From: JAJFFW01 sp039187035
GTDB lineage: Bacteria > Pseudomonadota > Alphaproteobacteria > Caulobacterales > Parvularculaceae
Direction of reading: 5' to 3'
NCBI GenBank assembly: GCA_039187035.1
Contig: JBCCZS010000051.1
Span: 1 to 16,577 of the forward strand
Length of the DNA: 16,577 nucleotides
In this document: one piece after another, positions 6,657 through 13,456 of the stretch
How the letters are laid out: every line of letters starts with the position of its first letter
How positions within the stretch are numbered: the first letter of the stretch is position 1
The notes under the pieces: generated by a model
Database searches by the model: none
What the model saw: only the letters and a program-made list of their open reading frames with translations
What the model was told of the DNA's origin: nothing
Program-made: the position numbers and the translations under genes

Positions 6657-6699
6657 TCCGAGGCGGTAGCTCATTTTACAGACCCCCGAAACGGGCGGT
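6644..6699 (+). promoter_or_regulatory. Alternative hairpin-forming segments in the flagellin leader
   Basis: ACCGCCCG at 6644-6651 is complementary to CGGGCGGT at 6692-6699 (8 base pairs, 40-base loop). Its first six bases can also pair with GGCGGT at 6662-6667 (12-base loop). The two pairings are mutually exclusive. If transcribed, this could be a simple conformational switch, but GC-rich DNA gives such matches by chance. Confidence 0.3.
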
Positions 6700-6756
6700 C
6701 GCGGAGGGCGCATCAAGCGTCTTCCCCGCCGTCAGAATGACGTCCGAGCCCGCGTA

Positions 6757-6773
6757 CCCGGCAAAACGCCGGG
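6757..6773 (+). promoter_or_regulatory. GC-rich hairpin in the flagellin leader
   Basis: CCCGGC-aaaac-GCCGGG forms a perfect 6-base-pair all-GC stem with a 5-base A-rich loop, ending 57 bases before the flagellin start. No T-run follows, so it is not a terminator. It is a plausible mRNA stability or FlbT-type regulatory element. Confidence 0.45.
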
Positions 6774-6830
6774 AGCGGACAGTCAGTGCGCGTCGAAATA
6801 AGACGCCTCCAACGTACGGGAGTACGAAAC

Positions 6831-8807
6831 GTGGTCAGCCTTCTCACCAACGAAAGCGCAATGGTCGCCCTGAGCACCTTGCGCATGGTCAACAACAACC
6901 TCAACCAAGTCCAAGCGGAAATCTCGACCGGTAAATCGATCGGTTCGGCCCGCGACAACGCCGCTATCTGGGCCGTTTCCACGGTCATGGAATCGGACGT
7001 TGAAGGCTTTAAAGCGATTTCTGAATCGCTCGATCTTGGCTCCTCGACGGTTGCGGTCGCCCGCTCCGCTTCGGAACAAGTCACCGACCTCCTCGTCGAA
7101 ATCAAAGGTCTCGTCGTCGCCGCGCAGGAAGACAACGTCGACCGCTCGAAGATTCAAACGGACATCGGCCAGCTTCGCGGCCAAATCGGGTCCATCGTCG
7201 GCGCCGCCCAGTTCAACGGCTTGAACCTTCTGCAAGGCACCGAAAGCGTCGACATTCTGTCGTCTCTCGACCGCGCCAGCGACCAGACGGTTTCGGACTC
7301 CAAGATCTCCGTCAGCCGTAGCGATTTGTCGACCTCGTCGGGCACGTTCTCGTCCGCCGGCGACGACCTCGCCTCGGTCGCCATTACGGGGACGCCCGAC
7401 ACGGCCGTCAACAGCACGGCGCGCACGTCGGAAATCACGCTCGACCTCGGTACGGACAACGCGGCTGAAATCGGATCGACGTTCGGATTTTCGATTGACG
7501 CGGCCGGGTTGACCGAACCGATCGACATTTTGACGACGCCCGCTGCGGGCGGCGAAACGCGCGAGCAAATTGCGGACGCGTTGGTCGACTCCTTCAACGC
7601 CGCCAAAGCCGCGCGTCCGACGACGCTCGCCAACGTAACGCTCGCGAAAACCGATCTCGGCGGCGGCGACTTCTCCGTCACCCTGACGAACAGCGATCCG
7701 TTTACGGACTTGACGGTGACGTCGCTCACCGGCAACGCGGTAGCGGCGCCGGCTACGCCGGGCACCCCGGCCAACGACGACGCTGCCGTAACGGTCACCG
7801 GCGTCGGCGCCGCGGCGACCGTGTCGTTGAACCTCGGTGCGGACAACACGGCGGAAGCCGGCTCGACGTTCGCGTTGGATTTCACCGACGCAGCGGGCCC
7901 GACGACCATCAACTTCGTGTCGACGGCCGCTCCCGCCGACGAAACCGAAGCTGACGCCCTGACGCGGATCACCAATGAACTCAACACGTTCCTGACCAAT
8001 GCAGGCGGTGAATTCGCCGAGATCACGGCCTCGGTGAACGGCACGGACATTGAGTTCGCCGACTCCGACGCTGGCGGCGCCTCTGCGTTTACGGTCGTCG
8101 CCGCCGCCGGTGCGCCGGCTGCCGAAGCGCCGACGCCCGGCAACGCCGCCGAGGACGATGCGCAGCTGACGGTCGGGACCGCCGCTCTCGACGCCCGCGC
8201 CTCCGTCATTGAGCTGACGGACCGCACGGTCAACGAAGGCGACGCCTACCGCATCTCGTACCAAGGCGTGAACATCGATTATGTCGCGCGGAACGGCGAT
8301 ACGGTCGACGACGTCGGGGACGGCCTGCGCGCCTCGTTGGAGATCCTCAAGGACACCGACCCGGATCTCGCCGACGTCAACATCCAAGTCGATAAGAGCG
8401 GCTCGAACACGCAGCTTCAAATCGACGACGGCGCCGCGGGCGGCACGCTCTCGGTTCAAGTTCGCGACGGCGGCACCGCTGCTGGCGGTCTTGTGAAGCT
8501 GGGCGCATTCGACGTCTCCACGGCGGAAGGCGCCGCGGATGCTCTTCAGGACATCGAAGACCTCATCCAGACCGGCATCGATGCGGCGGCGGCCTTCGGT
8601 TCGGCCCAACGTCGTATCGACATCCAAGGCGAATTCGTCACCAGCCTGATGGACTCGCTGAAAGGCGGCATCGGCGCCCTGACGGACGCCGACATGGAAG
8701 AAGCCTCGGCGCGTCTGCAGTCCCTGCAGGTGCAGCAGCAGTTGGGCATTCAGGCGCTCTCGATCGCCAACCAGCAGCCGCAGGCCCTTCTGAGCCTCTT
8801 CCGGTAA
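6831..8807 (+). CDS. Flagellin, large, with a three-module repeated central insert
   Basis: This is the filament subunit, exported and polymerised outside the cell. The 658-aa product has the alphaproteobacterial flagellin N-terminus (LLTNESAMVALSTLR, residues 4-18; then ISTGKSIGSARDNAAIWAVS) forming D0/D1 to about residue 165. A surface insert occupies about 185-547. The C-terminal D1/D0 ends with LQVQQQLGIQALSIANQQPQ and LLSLFR. I chose GTG 6831 because GGGAG lies 8 bases upstream and the protein then begins VVSLLTNESAM, as the family does. The in-frame GTG 6786 would add 15 unconserved residues. The usual alphaproteobacterial flagellin is 270-400 aa, so this one is long. The insert is made of three diverged copies of a beta-rich module. 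A terminator follows, then flaF and flbT. Confidence 0.95.
   Translation: MVSLLTNESAMVALSTLRMVNNNLNQVQAEISTGKSIGSARDNAAIWAVSTVMESDVEGFKAISESLDLGSSTVAVARSASEQVTDLLVEIKGLVVAAQEDNVDRSKIQTDIGQLRGQIGSIVGAAQFNGLNLLQGTESVDILSSLDRASDQTVSDSKISVSRSDLSTSSGTFSSAGDDLASVAITGTPDTAVNSTARTSEITLDLGTDNAAEIGSTFGFSIDAAGLTEPIDILTTPAAGGETREQIADALVDSFNAAKAARPTTLANVTLAKTDLGGGDFSVTLTNSDPFTDLTVTSLTGNAVAAPATPGTPANDDAAVTVTGVGAAATVSLNLGADNTAEAGSTFALDFTDAAGPTTINFVSTAAPADETEADALTRITNELNTFLTNAGGEFAEITASVNGTDIEFADSDAGGASAFTVVAAAGAPAAEAPTPGNAAEDDAQLTVGTAALDARASVIELTDRTVNEGDAYRISYQGVNIDYVARNGDTVDDVGDGLRASLEILKDTDPDLADVNIQVDKSGSNTQLQIDDGAAGGTLSVQVRDGGTAAGGLVKLGAFDVSTAEGAADALQDIEDLIQTGIDAAAAFGSAQRRIDIQGEFVTSLMDSLKGGIGALTDADMEEASARLQSLQVQQQLGIQALSIANQQPQALLSLFR
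7392..7733 (+). repeat. Flagellin insert module 1
   Basis: First copy of the repeated module, about residues 188-301 of the GTG-started protein. It has a short linker (TPDTAVNSTART), then ITLDLGTDNAAEIGSTFGF, a second strand with PIDILTT, a helix QIADALVDSFNAA and a closing strand pair FSVTLTNSD. It aligns by eye with module 2, which has VSLNLGADNTAEAGSTF at the same place. Confidence 0.6.
7755..8105 (+). repeat. Flagellin insert module 2
   Basis: Second copy, about residues 309-425. It has linker TPGTPANDDAAVTVTGVG, strand VSLNLGADNTAEAGSTFALDF, strand TTINFVST, helix ADALTRITNELNTFL, then strands ASVNGTDIEFADSD. The LGxDNxAExGSTF core is shared with module 1, and the linker TPG..A.DDA is shared with module 3. 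Confidence 0.6.
8133..8471 (+). repeat. Flagellin insert module 3
   Basis: Third and most diverged copy, about residues 435-547. It has linker TPGNAAEDDAQLTVGTAA, strand ASVIELTDRTVNEGDAYRI, strand VNIDYVARNGD, helix VGDGLRASLEIL, then strands VNIQVDKSGSNTQLQIDDG. The order of elements (linker, strand pair, strand, helix, strands) matches modules 1 and 2, although residue identity is low outside the linker. Confidence 0.5.
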
Positions 8808-8823
8808 TTTCCGGATCTGACCG

Positions 8824-8855
8824 TCGGGGCGGCGTGAACGCCGCCCCGATTTCGT
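8824..8855 (+). terminator. Rho-independent terminator after flagellin
   Basis: TCGGGGCGGCG (8824-8834) pairs perfectly with CGCCGCCCCGA (8839-8849) around a TGAA tetraloop, followed by a short T-rich run (TTTCGT). It lies 17 bases after the flagellin stop and 34 before flaF. It probably ends most flagellin transcripts and lets a reduced level through to flaF and flbT. The T-run is short, so it may also act as a 3' stabilising hairpin. Confidence 0.75.
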
Positions 8856-8889
8856 CATTGAACGAATAAACTGAGGCGAAGCCGAACCG

Positions 8890-9315
8890 ATGGAAGCCCA
8901 ACTCGCAGCGAATGCCTACGCCGCCGTCGCCAAGTCGACGGCCCCCCCGAAAGCGCTGGAATATCAAGTCTTCGCGCGCGCGACCCGCGACTTAACCGCC
9001 GCGGCCTCAGCGCCGAAAGAAGACTTCCCGAAAACCGTCCAGGCGCTCCACAACAATTTGCGTTTATGGACGCTCCTCGCCGCCGACGTGGCGATGGAAT
9101 CGAACGGTTTGCCGGCCGATTTGCGGTCGAAGATCGTTTATCTCGCGCAATATACGCGCGCGCACACCGCCAAAACGATGCGCGGCGAAGCGTCGATCAA
9201 ACCGCTGATCGAAATCAACACCGCCGTCATGCGCGGCCTGCGCGCAAGGCCGGGCGCCAATGACGACGCGCGCGCCAACGAAGCGGCCGCGCCCGTCGCG
9301 GCGGACGCGTCATGA
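8890..9315 (+). CDS. flaF: Flagellar biosynthesis regulator FlaF
   Basis: FlaF is a small alphaproteobacterial protein required for flagellin synthesis or secretion and acting together with FlbT. The 141-aa product shows the family pattern: AYAAVAKSTAPPKALEYQVF near residues 9-28, ALHNNLRLWTLLAADVA near 52-68, then LPADLRSKIVYLAQYTRAHT. The last 30 residues are an Ala/Asp-rich tail not seen in the family core. The start ATG 8890 has only a distant GAGG (8873). The gene overlaps flbT in ATGA (9312-9315), which suggests translational coupling. Its place after flagellin matches Caulobacter, Brucella and Rhodobacterales arrangements. Confidence 0.9.
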   Translation: MEAQLAANAYAAVAKSTAPPKALEYQVFARATRDLTAAASAPKEDFPKTVQALHNNLRLWTLLAADVAMESNGLPADLRSKIVYLAQYTRAHTAKTMRGEASIKPLIEINTAVMRGLRARPGANDDARANEAAAPVAADAS

Positions 9316-9755
9316 GCGGCGGGCTCGTCCTTCGTCTGCGCCCGAACGAACGGGTGATCGTCAACGGCGTCGTCCTGGAGAACGGCGATCGGCGCACGAG
9401 CCTGTGCGTGAAAACGCCGGATGCGAACATTCTACGGTTTCGCGACGCGATGCACCCGGACGAAGCCGACACGCCGGTTAAACGGCTCTATTATGTCGCG
9501 CAGCTCGTCGTCATCGGCGAGGCGACGCCGGACGACGCGCGCGGCGAACTCGAAGACGGGCTCGACGCGCTTGAAGTCGCCCTGGGCGACGCCGGCGGCG
9601 CCGACGATCTGACGGCGGCGCGCGCGCACTTGGCCGAGGGGCGTTTTTACCACGTCATGCGCGCGATGAACCGTCTGGTGCCGCTTGAGGCGCAGCTGTT
9701 GCTCGTCGCCAAAACACGGCCGTTGCGCGAGCCGGAAGAAGCGGAGGCCTCGTGA
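9312..9755 (+). CDS. flbT: Flagellin post-transcriptional repressor FlbT
   Basis: FlbT binds the 5' leader of flagellin mRNA in Caulobacter and promotes its decay; related proteins in other alphaproteobacteria can act positively. The 147-aa product has the typical start GGLVLRLRPNERVIVNGVVL (residues 3-22), FRDAMHPDEADTPVKRLYYV (about 43-62), and a C-terminal helix region FYHVMRAMNRLVPLEAQLL. The length agrees with the family. It overlaps flaF by 4 bases and the DUF1217 gene by 4 bases (GTGA), so the three are likely co-translated. Its probable target is the structured flagellin leader at 6575-6830. Confidence 0.93.
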   Translation: MSGGLVLRLRPNERVIVNGVVLENGDRRTSLCVKTPDANILRFRDAMHPDEADTPVKRLYYVAQLVVIGEATPDDARGELEDGLDALEVALGDAGGADDLTAARAHLAEGRFYHVMRAMNRLVPLEAQLLLVAKTRPLREPEEAEAS

Positions 9756-11257
9756 CGTTTCAACCAGTCATCGGTCTCGGCGGCCTCGCCGGATGGCGCG
9801 TTCTCCAAGCGACGCAAGACCGCCAGCGCGCGGCGTTCGAACAAAGCCCCGCAATTACGCGGGACTTGGACTATTTTCGCCAGAATGCCGGCGCCGTGAA
9901 TTCGGCCGAGGAACTCGTCGCCGACCGCCGCCTGTTGAGCGTCGCACTAGGCGCTTACGGCCTGTCGGAAGAGCTCGAAAAGCAGGCGTTCGTGCGTCAA
10001 GTTCTAGAAGGCGGCACAGAGAACGATCGCTCGTTCGCCAATCGTCTCGCCGACCCGCGCTACGAACAGCTCGCCGTCGCCTTCGACTTCGGCAATTCCG
10101 GCGGTGTCGCCGGCCTGAAAGGCGGCGAGTTCGCCCAAGCGCTCGTCGACCGGTACGACCGCGTCGCCAGTTCGCCGCTGCCGGCGAGCGAGCGCGCTTA
10201 TGTCGAGGACGCGCTGGAACGCGCCGCATCGGCCGACCAGGTCGTGCGGGACGATCGCGTCCTTGCGGTCGTCCAGACAGCGTTCAGTCTCGACGCGCAA
10301 TTCGACCGCCCCGCCTTCGCGCAGCGCATTCTCGCCGACGGGACGGCGACGGCGGACGCGCTCGCCAACCAATTGGACGCCCGCGTCGACGGCGTCCCGT
10401 TTACGCTGTTTACGAACTTCTTCAACGGCTTCAACCGCGCGGATTTCGTCCTCGATTCACAAGCGATCAGCGACGACATCATTGCGCGCTATAACATCGC
10501 GAACGACGACGACTTAAGCGACGTTCAACGCATTTCGCTGCGCTTGGCCGTCGAAAACGCCTCCTCCGCGGAGGAACTGTTGCAAGACGAGCGTGTGCTC
10601 GACATCGCGCTCAGCGCGTTCGGCTTGGAAAGCGCCTTGAATTTCGGCACGTTTTTGACGCAGGTCGCGGCCGAAGGGATCGACGCGCCGACGGCGCTCG
10701 CCAACCAGCTCGACAATTCCGGCTATGTCGAATTCGCCGCATTCTTCAATTTCGGCGACCAAGGCGTCGGCGGCGGCTTGAAAAGCGAGACGTTCCGTGA
10801 AGCGATCGTCTCTCGCTACCAGGAGCTCGAATTCGAGCGCGCCGTGGGCGAGGTCAACGAAGACTTCCGGCTGGCGATGAACTTCGAACGCGAAATCGAC
10901 GAGATCGCCGCCTCCCCGTCCGCTGGCGACAATGGGTGGCTGCGCATTCTCGGCCAACCGCCCTTGCGCGAACTGGTCTCCACGGCGCTCGGCCTGCCGG
11001 ACGAGGCCGCACAGATCGATATCGACCAGCAAGTGCGCATCCTCGAAGAACGCGCGCTCGATCTTTTCGGCGACCGCAGCCCCGCCGTGTTCCAAGAGCC
11101 GGAAAATATCGACTTGATGATCCGGCGGTTCTTCGTCTTTAGGCAGATCGAAGCCGGCCCCTCCGCGCAGACGCCGGGCGTTGCCGCGTTGACCGTGCTC
11201 GGCGGCGGCTCTCTGCCAGGCGCGAGCGGGGCCAATCTGTTATTGTCCCAAGCCTAG
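9752..11257 (+). CDS. DUF1217 flagellar protein with about four tandem repeats
   Basis: The 501-aa product is a DUF1217-family protein, known from flagellar clusters of alphaproteobacteria but without a settled function. It starts with the family motif FQPVIGLGGLAGWRVLQAT (residues 3-21). A helical repeat follows: SAEELVADRRLLSVALGAYG (51-70), SADQVVRDDRVLAVVQTAFS (160-179) and SAEELLQDERVLDIALSAFG (272-291), each followed by a PxF/xxF...ANxLxD segment. A weaker fourth copy lies around 366-466. There is no Sec signal or membrane segment; the final 35 residues are flexible. The GTG start overlaps the flbT stop in GTGA. Context suggests a structural, export or regulatory role linked to the filament. 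Its stop shares a CTAG with the convergent fliI stop. Confidence 0.85.
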   Translation: MTFQPVIGLGGLAGWRVLQATQDRQRAAFEQSPAITRDLDYFRQNAGAVNSAEELVADRRLLSVALGAYGLSEELEKQAFVRQVLEGGTENDRSFANRLADPRYEQLAVAFDFGNSGGVAGLKGGEFAQALVDRYDRVASSPLPASERAYVEDALERAASADQVVRDDRVLAVVQTAFSLDAQFDRPAFAQRILADGTATADALANQLDARVDGVPFTLFTNFFNGFNRADFVLDSQAISDDIIARYNIANDDDLSDVQRISLRLAVENASSAEELLQDERVLDIALSAFGLESALNFGTFLTQVAAEGIDAPTALANQLDNSGYVEFAAFFNFGDQGVGGGLKSETFREAIVSRYQELEFERAVGEVNEDFRLAMNFEREIDEIAASPSAGDNGWLRILGQPPLRELVSTALGLPDEAAQIDIDQQVRILEERALDLFGDRSPAVFQEPENIDLMIRRFFVFRQIEAGPSAQTPGVAALTVLGGGSLPGASGANLLLSQA

Positions 11258-12570
11258 TCAGGCGCGCCGCCGGCGAGAACTTCCGCCAGCGCCTTGAAGC
11301 TCTCCGCAGCACTCGGAAACGCCGCGCCGACAAAGCCGTCGAGCGCCGGCCAAAGAGCGATCGCGCGATCGATCAACGGGTCCGAACCCGCCGCGTACAA
11401 ACCCGACTGGATCATCGGCGCCGCTTCTTCGTATGCTGAAATGTATCGTCGCGCTTCGGCAAGAAGTGCGTTTTCTTCCGCGCTCGCCGCGCCCGGCAGT
11501 GAGCGCGACACGCTGCGGCGCACGTCAATCGCTGGAAAACGGCCGCGTTCGGCGATCGTCCGATCCATGACGACATGGCCGTCGAGGACGCCGCGCACCA
11601 TGTCGGCGACCGGTTCGTCCATATCGGACCCCGCGACCAAGACGCTGAATACGGCTGTAATGTCGCCCGCCGCGCCCGCACCCGGCCCGGCTCGCTCGGC
11701 AAGCCCTGCGATCGCGCGGAAGGTCGACGGCGGATAGGCGCGCAAAGACGGCGTCTCGCCGCTCGTCAGCGCGATTTCCCGGTGCGCGTCCGCATACCGC
11801 GTAATGGAATCGAACAAGAGCAAGACGTGCTTGCCTGCATCGCGGAAGTGTTCGGCGACCGTCAAGGCGAGGTGGGCGGCGCGGCGTTTCGTGGGGGCCG
11901 GCTCGTCGCACGTCGCGGCGACCACCACCGACCGCGCCAATCCTTCCGGACCGAGCGTATTCTCAACGAATTCGCGGATCTCGCGACTACGCTCGCCGAT
12001 GAGCGCGGCGACCACAACGTCGGCGTCGAGGCCCTTGGCGAGGTTCGCCAGAAGCGTCGATTTGCCGACGCCCGATCCGGCGAACAAGCCGATGCGTTGT
12101 CCGCGGCATAGCGGCAAAAACGTATCAAAAGGCGCAAGGCCGGTATCGACGCGCGTGCCGAGCCCGCGCCGATCGCTCGCCGGCGGCAAAACCGGCTCCA
12201 ACAAGCGCGCCGTCGCCCCTTGCGGGATGGGGGCGCCGTCAAATTCGCGCCCGTCGGCGTTGACGACGCGGCCGAGCCACGCGTCGCCGGGGCGCGCGGC
12301 GTCGCCGGATTTCAAAACGACGCGTGCGCCGATTTTCAGCTTGGAGAGCGACACGGCCGGCATGACCGATACGGCCTCGTCATCGACGGCGATAATCTCG
12401 CCGACGCCTCGATCGTCCGCTTCAAGATAAAGCCGATCGCCGACGCGGCCGAGACCGCGCAATCCCGTAACGCGCACCGACCCGGTGTCGATACGCGACA
12501 CCGTCCCCCACACTTCGCGGAAAGACAGGTCGGCCAAGGCGTCGGCGACGCGACGTTCAACGCTCGTCAA
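11254..12570 (-). CDS. fliI: Flagellum-specific ATPase FliI
   Basis: FliI is the cytoplasmic F1-like ATPase of the flagellar export apparatus. The 438-aa product has Walker A GSGVGKST (residues 165-172), the catalytic-loop motif GERSREIREF (192-201), Walker B LLLFDS (250-255) followed by ITRYADAHREI, and AYPPSTFRAIAGLAERAG (278-295), all diagnostic of the FliI/SctN family. The start is TTG 12570 with GAGAGGG 4 bases upstream; no ATG or GTG start fits better, and the length is normal for FliI. The gene stands alone on the minus strand: no fliJ or fliH adjoins it. It is divergent from flgB and converges on the DUF1217 gene with a 4-base overlap. Confidence 0.96.
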   Translation of the reverse strand: MTSVERRVADALADLSFREVWGTVSRIDTGSVRVTGLRGLGRVGDRLYLEADDRGVGEIIAVDDEAVSVMPAVSLSKLKIGARVVLKSGDAARPGDAWLGRVVNADGREFDGAPIPQGATARLLEPVLPPASDRRGLGTRVDTGLAPFDTFLPLCRGQRIGLFAGSGVGKSTLLANLAKGLDADVVVAALIGERSREIREFVENTLGPEGLARSVVVAATCDEPAPTKRRAAHLALTVAEHFRDAGKHVLLLFDSITRYADAHREIALTSGETPSLRAYPPSTFRAIAGLAERAGPGAGAAGDITAVFSVLVAGSDMDEPVADMVRGVLDGHVVMDRTIAERGRFPAIDVRRSVSRSLPGAASAEENALLAEARRYISAYEEAAPMIQSGLYAAGSDPLIDRAIALWPALDGFVGAAFPSAAESFKALAEVLAGGAPD

Positions 12571-12604
12571 GGAACCCTCTCAGACCTTTAAGCCAAAATT
12601 CAGC

Positions 12605-12624
12605 ATTCGAGACTAATTCGATAG
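12605..12624. promoter_or_regulatory. Candidate regulatory motif between fliI and flgB (ATTCGA repeat plus GATAGA)
   Basis: The 83-base AT-rich region between divergent fliI and flgB holds ATTCGA at 12605-12610 and again at 12616-12621, 11 bases apart (about one helical turn), running into CGATAG (12619-12624). This resembles the motif at 5803-5827 before the flgJ-like gene. A TTAAC half-site lies at 12635-12639. Promoters for both genes must lie here, but I cannot assign -35 and -10 boxes with confidence. Confidence 0.3.
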
Positions 12625-12653
12625 ATCGTAAACCTTAACGAGACGCGCAAAAG

Positions 12654-13037
12654 ATGATCGGCGACATCAAGCTTTTCCAACTCGCTTCGGCGCTGACGCG
12701 TCATTCGTCCGACCGCCACCAGGTGATCGCGCAGAACATCGCGAACGCCGACACGCCGGGATACCGCGCCAAAGACGTCGAAGCCTTTTCCGACGCCGTC
12801 GCCCGGATGGATCGCGCCGGCCAAGGCCCCGCGCGCGTTAACGGCGTGCCGGACGCGGTCACGTGGCGCATCGCCGCGGACCCCGCGGCCGGCGCCGTCT
12901 CGCCCAACGGCAATTCGGTGACCCTTGAAGACCAAATGATGAAGAGCGTCGAGACCGAGCAAAACCATGAAGCCGCAACGACGATCTATCGAAAAGCAAT
13001 GGAAATTCTGCGCACCAGCATGCGCTCGAACACGTAA
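12654..13037 (+). CDS. flgB: Flagellar basal-body rod protein FlgB (proximal rod)
   Basis: FlgB is a proximal rod subunit joining the MS-ring/FliE adaptor to the rest of the rod. The 127-aa product has IKLFQLASALTRHSSDRHQV (residues 5-24) followed by the rod signature IAQNIANADTPGYRAKDVE (25-43). The C-terminal SVTLEDQMMKSVETEQNH and the final helix are also typical. Length is normal for FlgB. ATG 12654 has only a weak purine-rich ribosome site (CAAAAG). It begins the flgB-flgC-fliE-fliQ-SLT-flhA operon, with 15 bases to flgC. Confidence 0.95.
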   Translation: MIGDIKLFQLASALTRHSSDRHQVIAQNIANADTPGYRAKDVEAFSDAVARMDRAGQGPARVNGVPDAVTWRIAADPAAGAVSPNGNSVTLEDQMMKSVETEQNHEAATTIYRKAMEILRTSMRSNT

Positions 13038-13052
13038 AAAAGGAACTGAGCG

Positions 13053-13445
13053 ATGAACGCCTTCCTTAACGCCATGGGCGCCGCGTCGAGCGGCATGAAT
13101 GCGCAGACGATGCGTATGCGTATCGTCAGCGAGAACGTCGCCAACACCGACACGCCCGGCTACCGGGCCAAGACCATCACGTTCGACAATGCGTTCGATC
13201 GCCACACGCGCGTCAACAAAGTTGAAGTCGACCGGATATCCCTGAGCGACAAACCGCTCGGCGAAGCTTACGACCCCGGCCACCCGATGGCGGACGCGCG
13301 CGGTTACGTCAAAACGTCGAACGTCAACGTCATGATGGAAATGGCCGACAGCCGCGAGGCGCGCCGGTCCTATGAGGCGAACCTCGCCTCGTTCCAACAA
13401 GCCCGGCAGATGTATTCCAGCCTGCTCGATCTGTTGCGCAGCTAG
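13053..13445 (+). CDS. flgC: Flagellar basal-body rod protein FlgC (proximal rod)
   Basis: FlgC is the second proximal rod subunit. The 130-aa product has MRIVSENVANTDTPGYRAKT (about residues 23-42) as rod signature, GYVKTSNVNVMMEMADSREA near 89-108 (the usual FlgC site for NVxxMxEM), and RSYEANLASFQQARQMYSSL at the C-terminal helix. Length is normal. AAGGA lies before ATG 13053. It follows flgB by 15 bases and precedes fliE by 11. Confidence 0.97.
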   Translation: MNAFLNAMGAASSGMNAQTMRMRIVSENVANTDTPGYRAKTITFDNAFDRHTRVNKVEVDRISLSDKPLGEAYDPGHPMADARGYVKTSNVNVMMEMADSREARRSYEANLASFQQARQMYSSLLDLLRS

Positions 13446-13456
13446 GGAGGGCCCCG

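Larger units (their letters stand above)
6575..6830 (+). promoter_or_regulatory. Non-coding leader and promoter region of flagellin
   Basis: These 256 bases between the flgN-like gene and flagellin contain no convincing gene. They hold a CtrA-like box (6641-6656), a long-range inverted repeat (6644-6651 with 6692-6699) and a strong GC hairpin (6757-6773). The ribosome site GGGAG at 6818-6822 lies 8 bases before the GTG start. I see no sigma-54 site (GG and GC at -24/-12) and no clean sigma-28 box, so the transcription start is unknown. Flagellin leaders in Caulobacter are the target of FlbT, and flbT lies downstream here. Confidence 0.6.

Noticed and set aside
6575..6830. Sigma-54 or sigma-28 flagellar promoter for flagellin
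   Set aside because: No GG-N10-GC sigma-54 pattern and no TAAA-N15-GCCGATAA sigma-28 pattern of acceptable quality was found.
6783..8858. A 691-codon open frame on the minus strand covering all of flagellin
   Set aside because: It is the antisense of flagellin; high GC and the codon use of the true gene keep it free of stops. The translation is Arg/Gly/Val-rich with no family match, and the sense strand is unmistakable flagellin.
11575..12430. Plus-strand frames of 178 and 208 codons opposite fliI
   Set aside because: They are shadows of FliI, whose Walker A and B motifs are on the minus strand.
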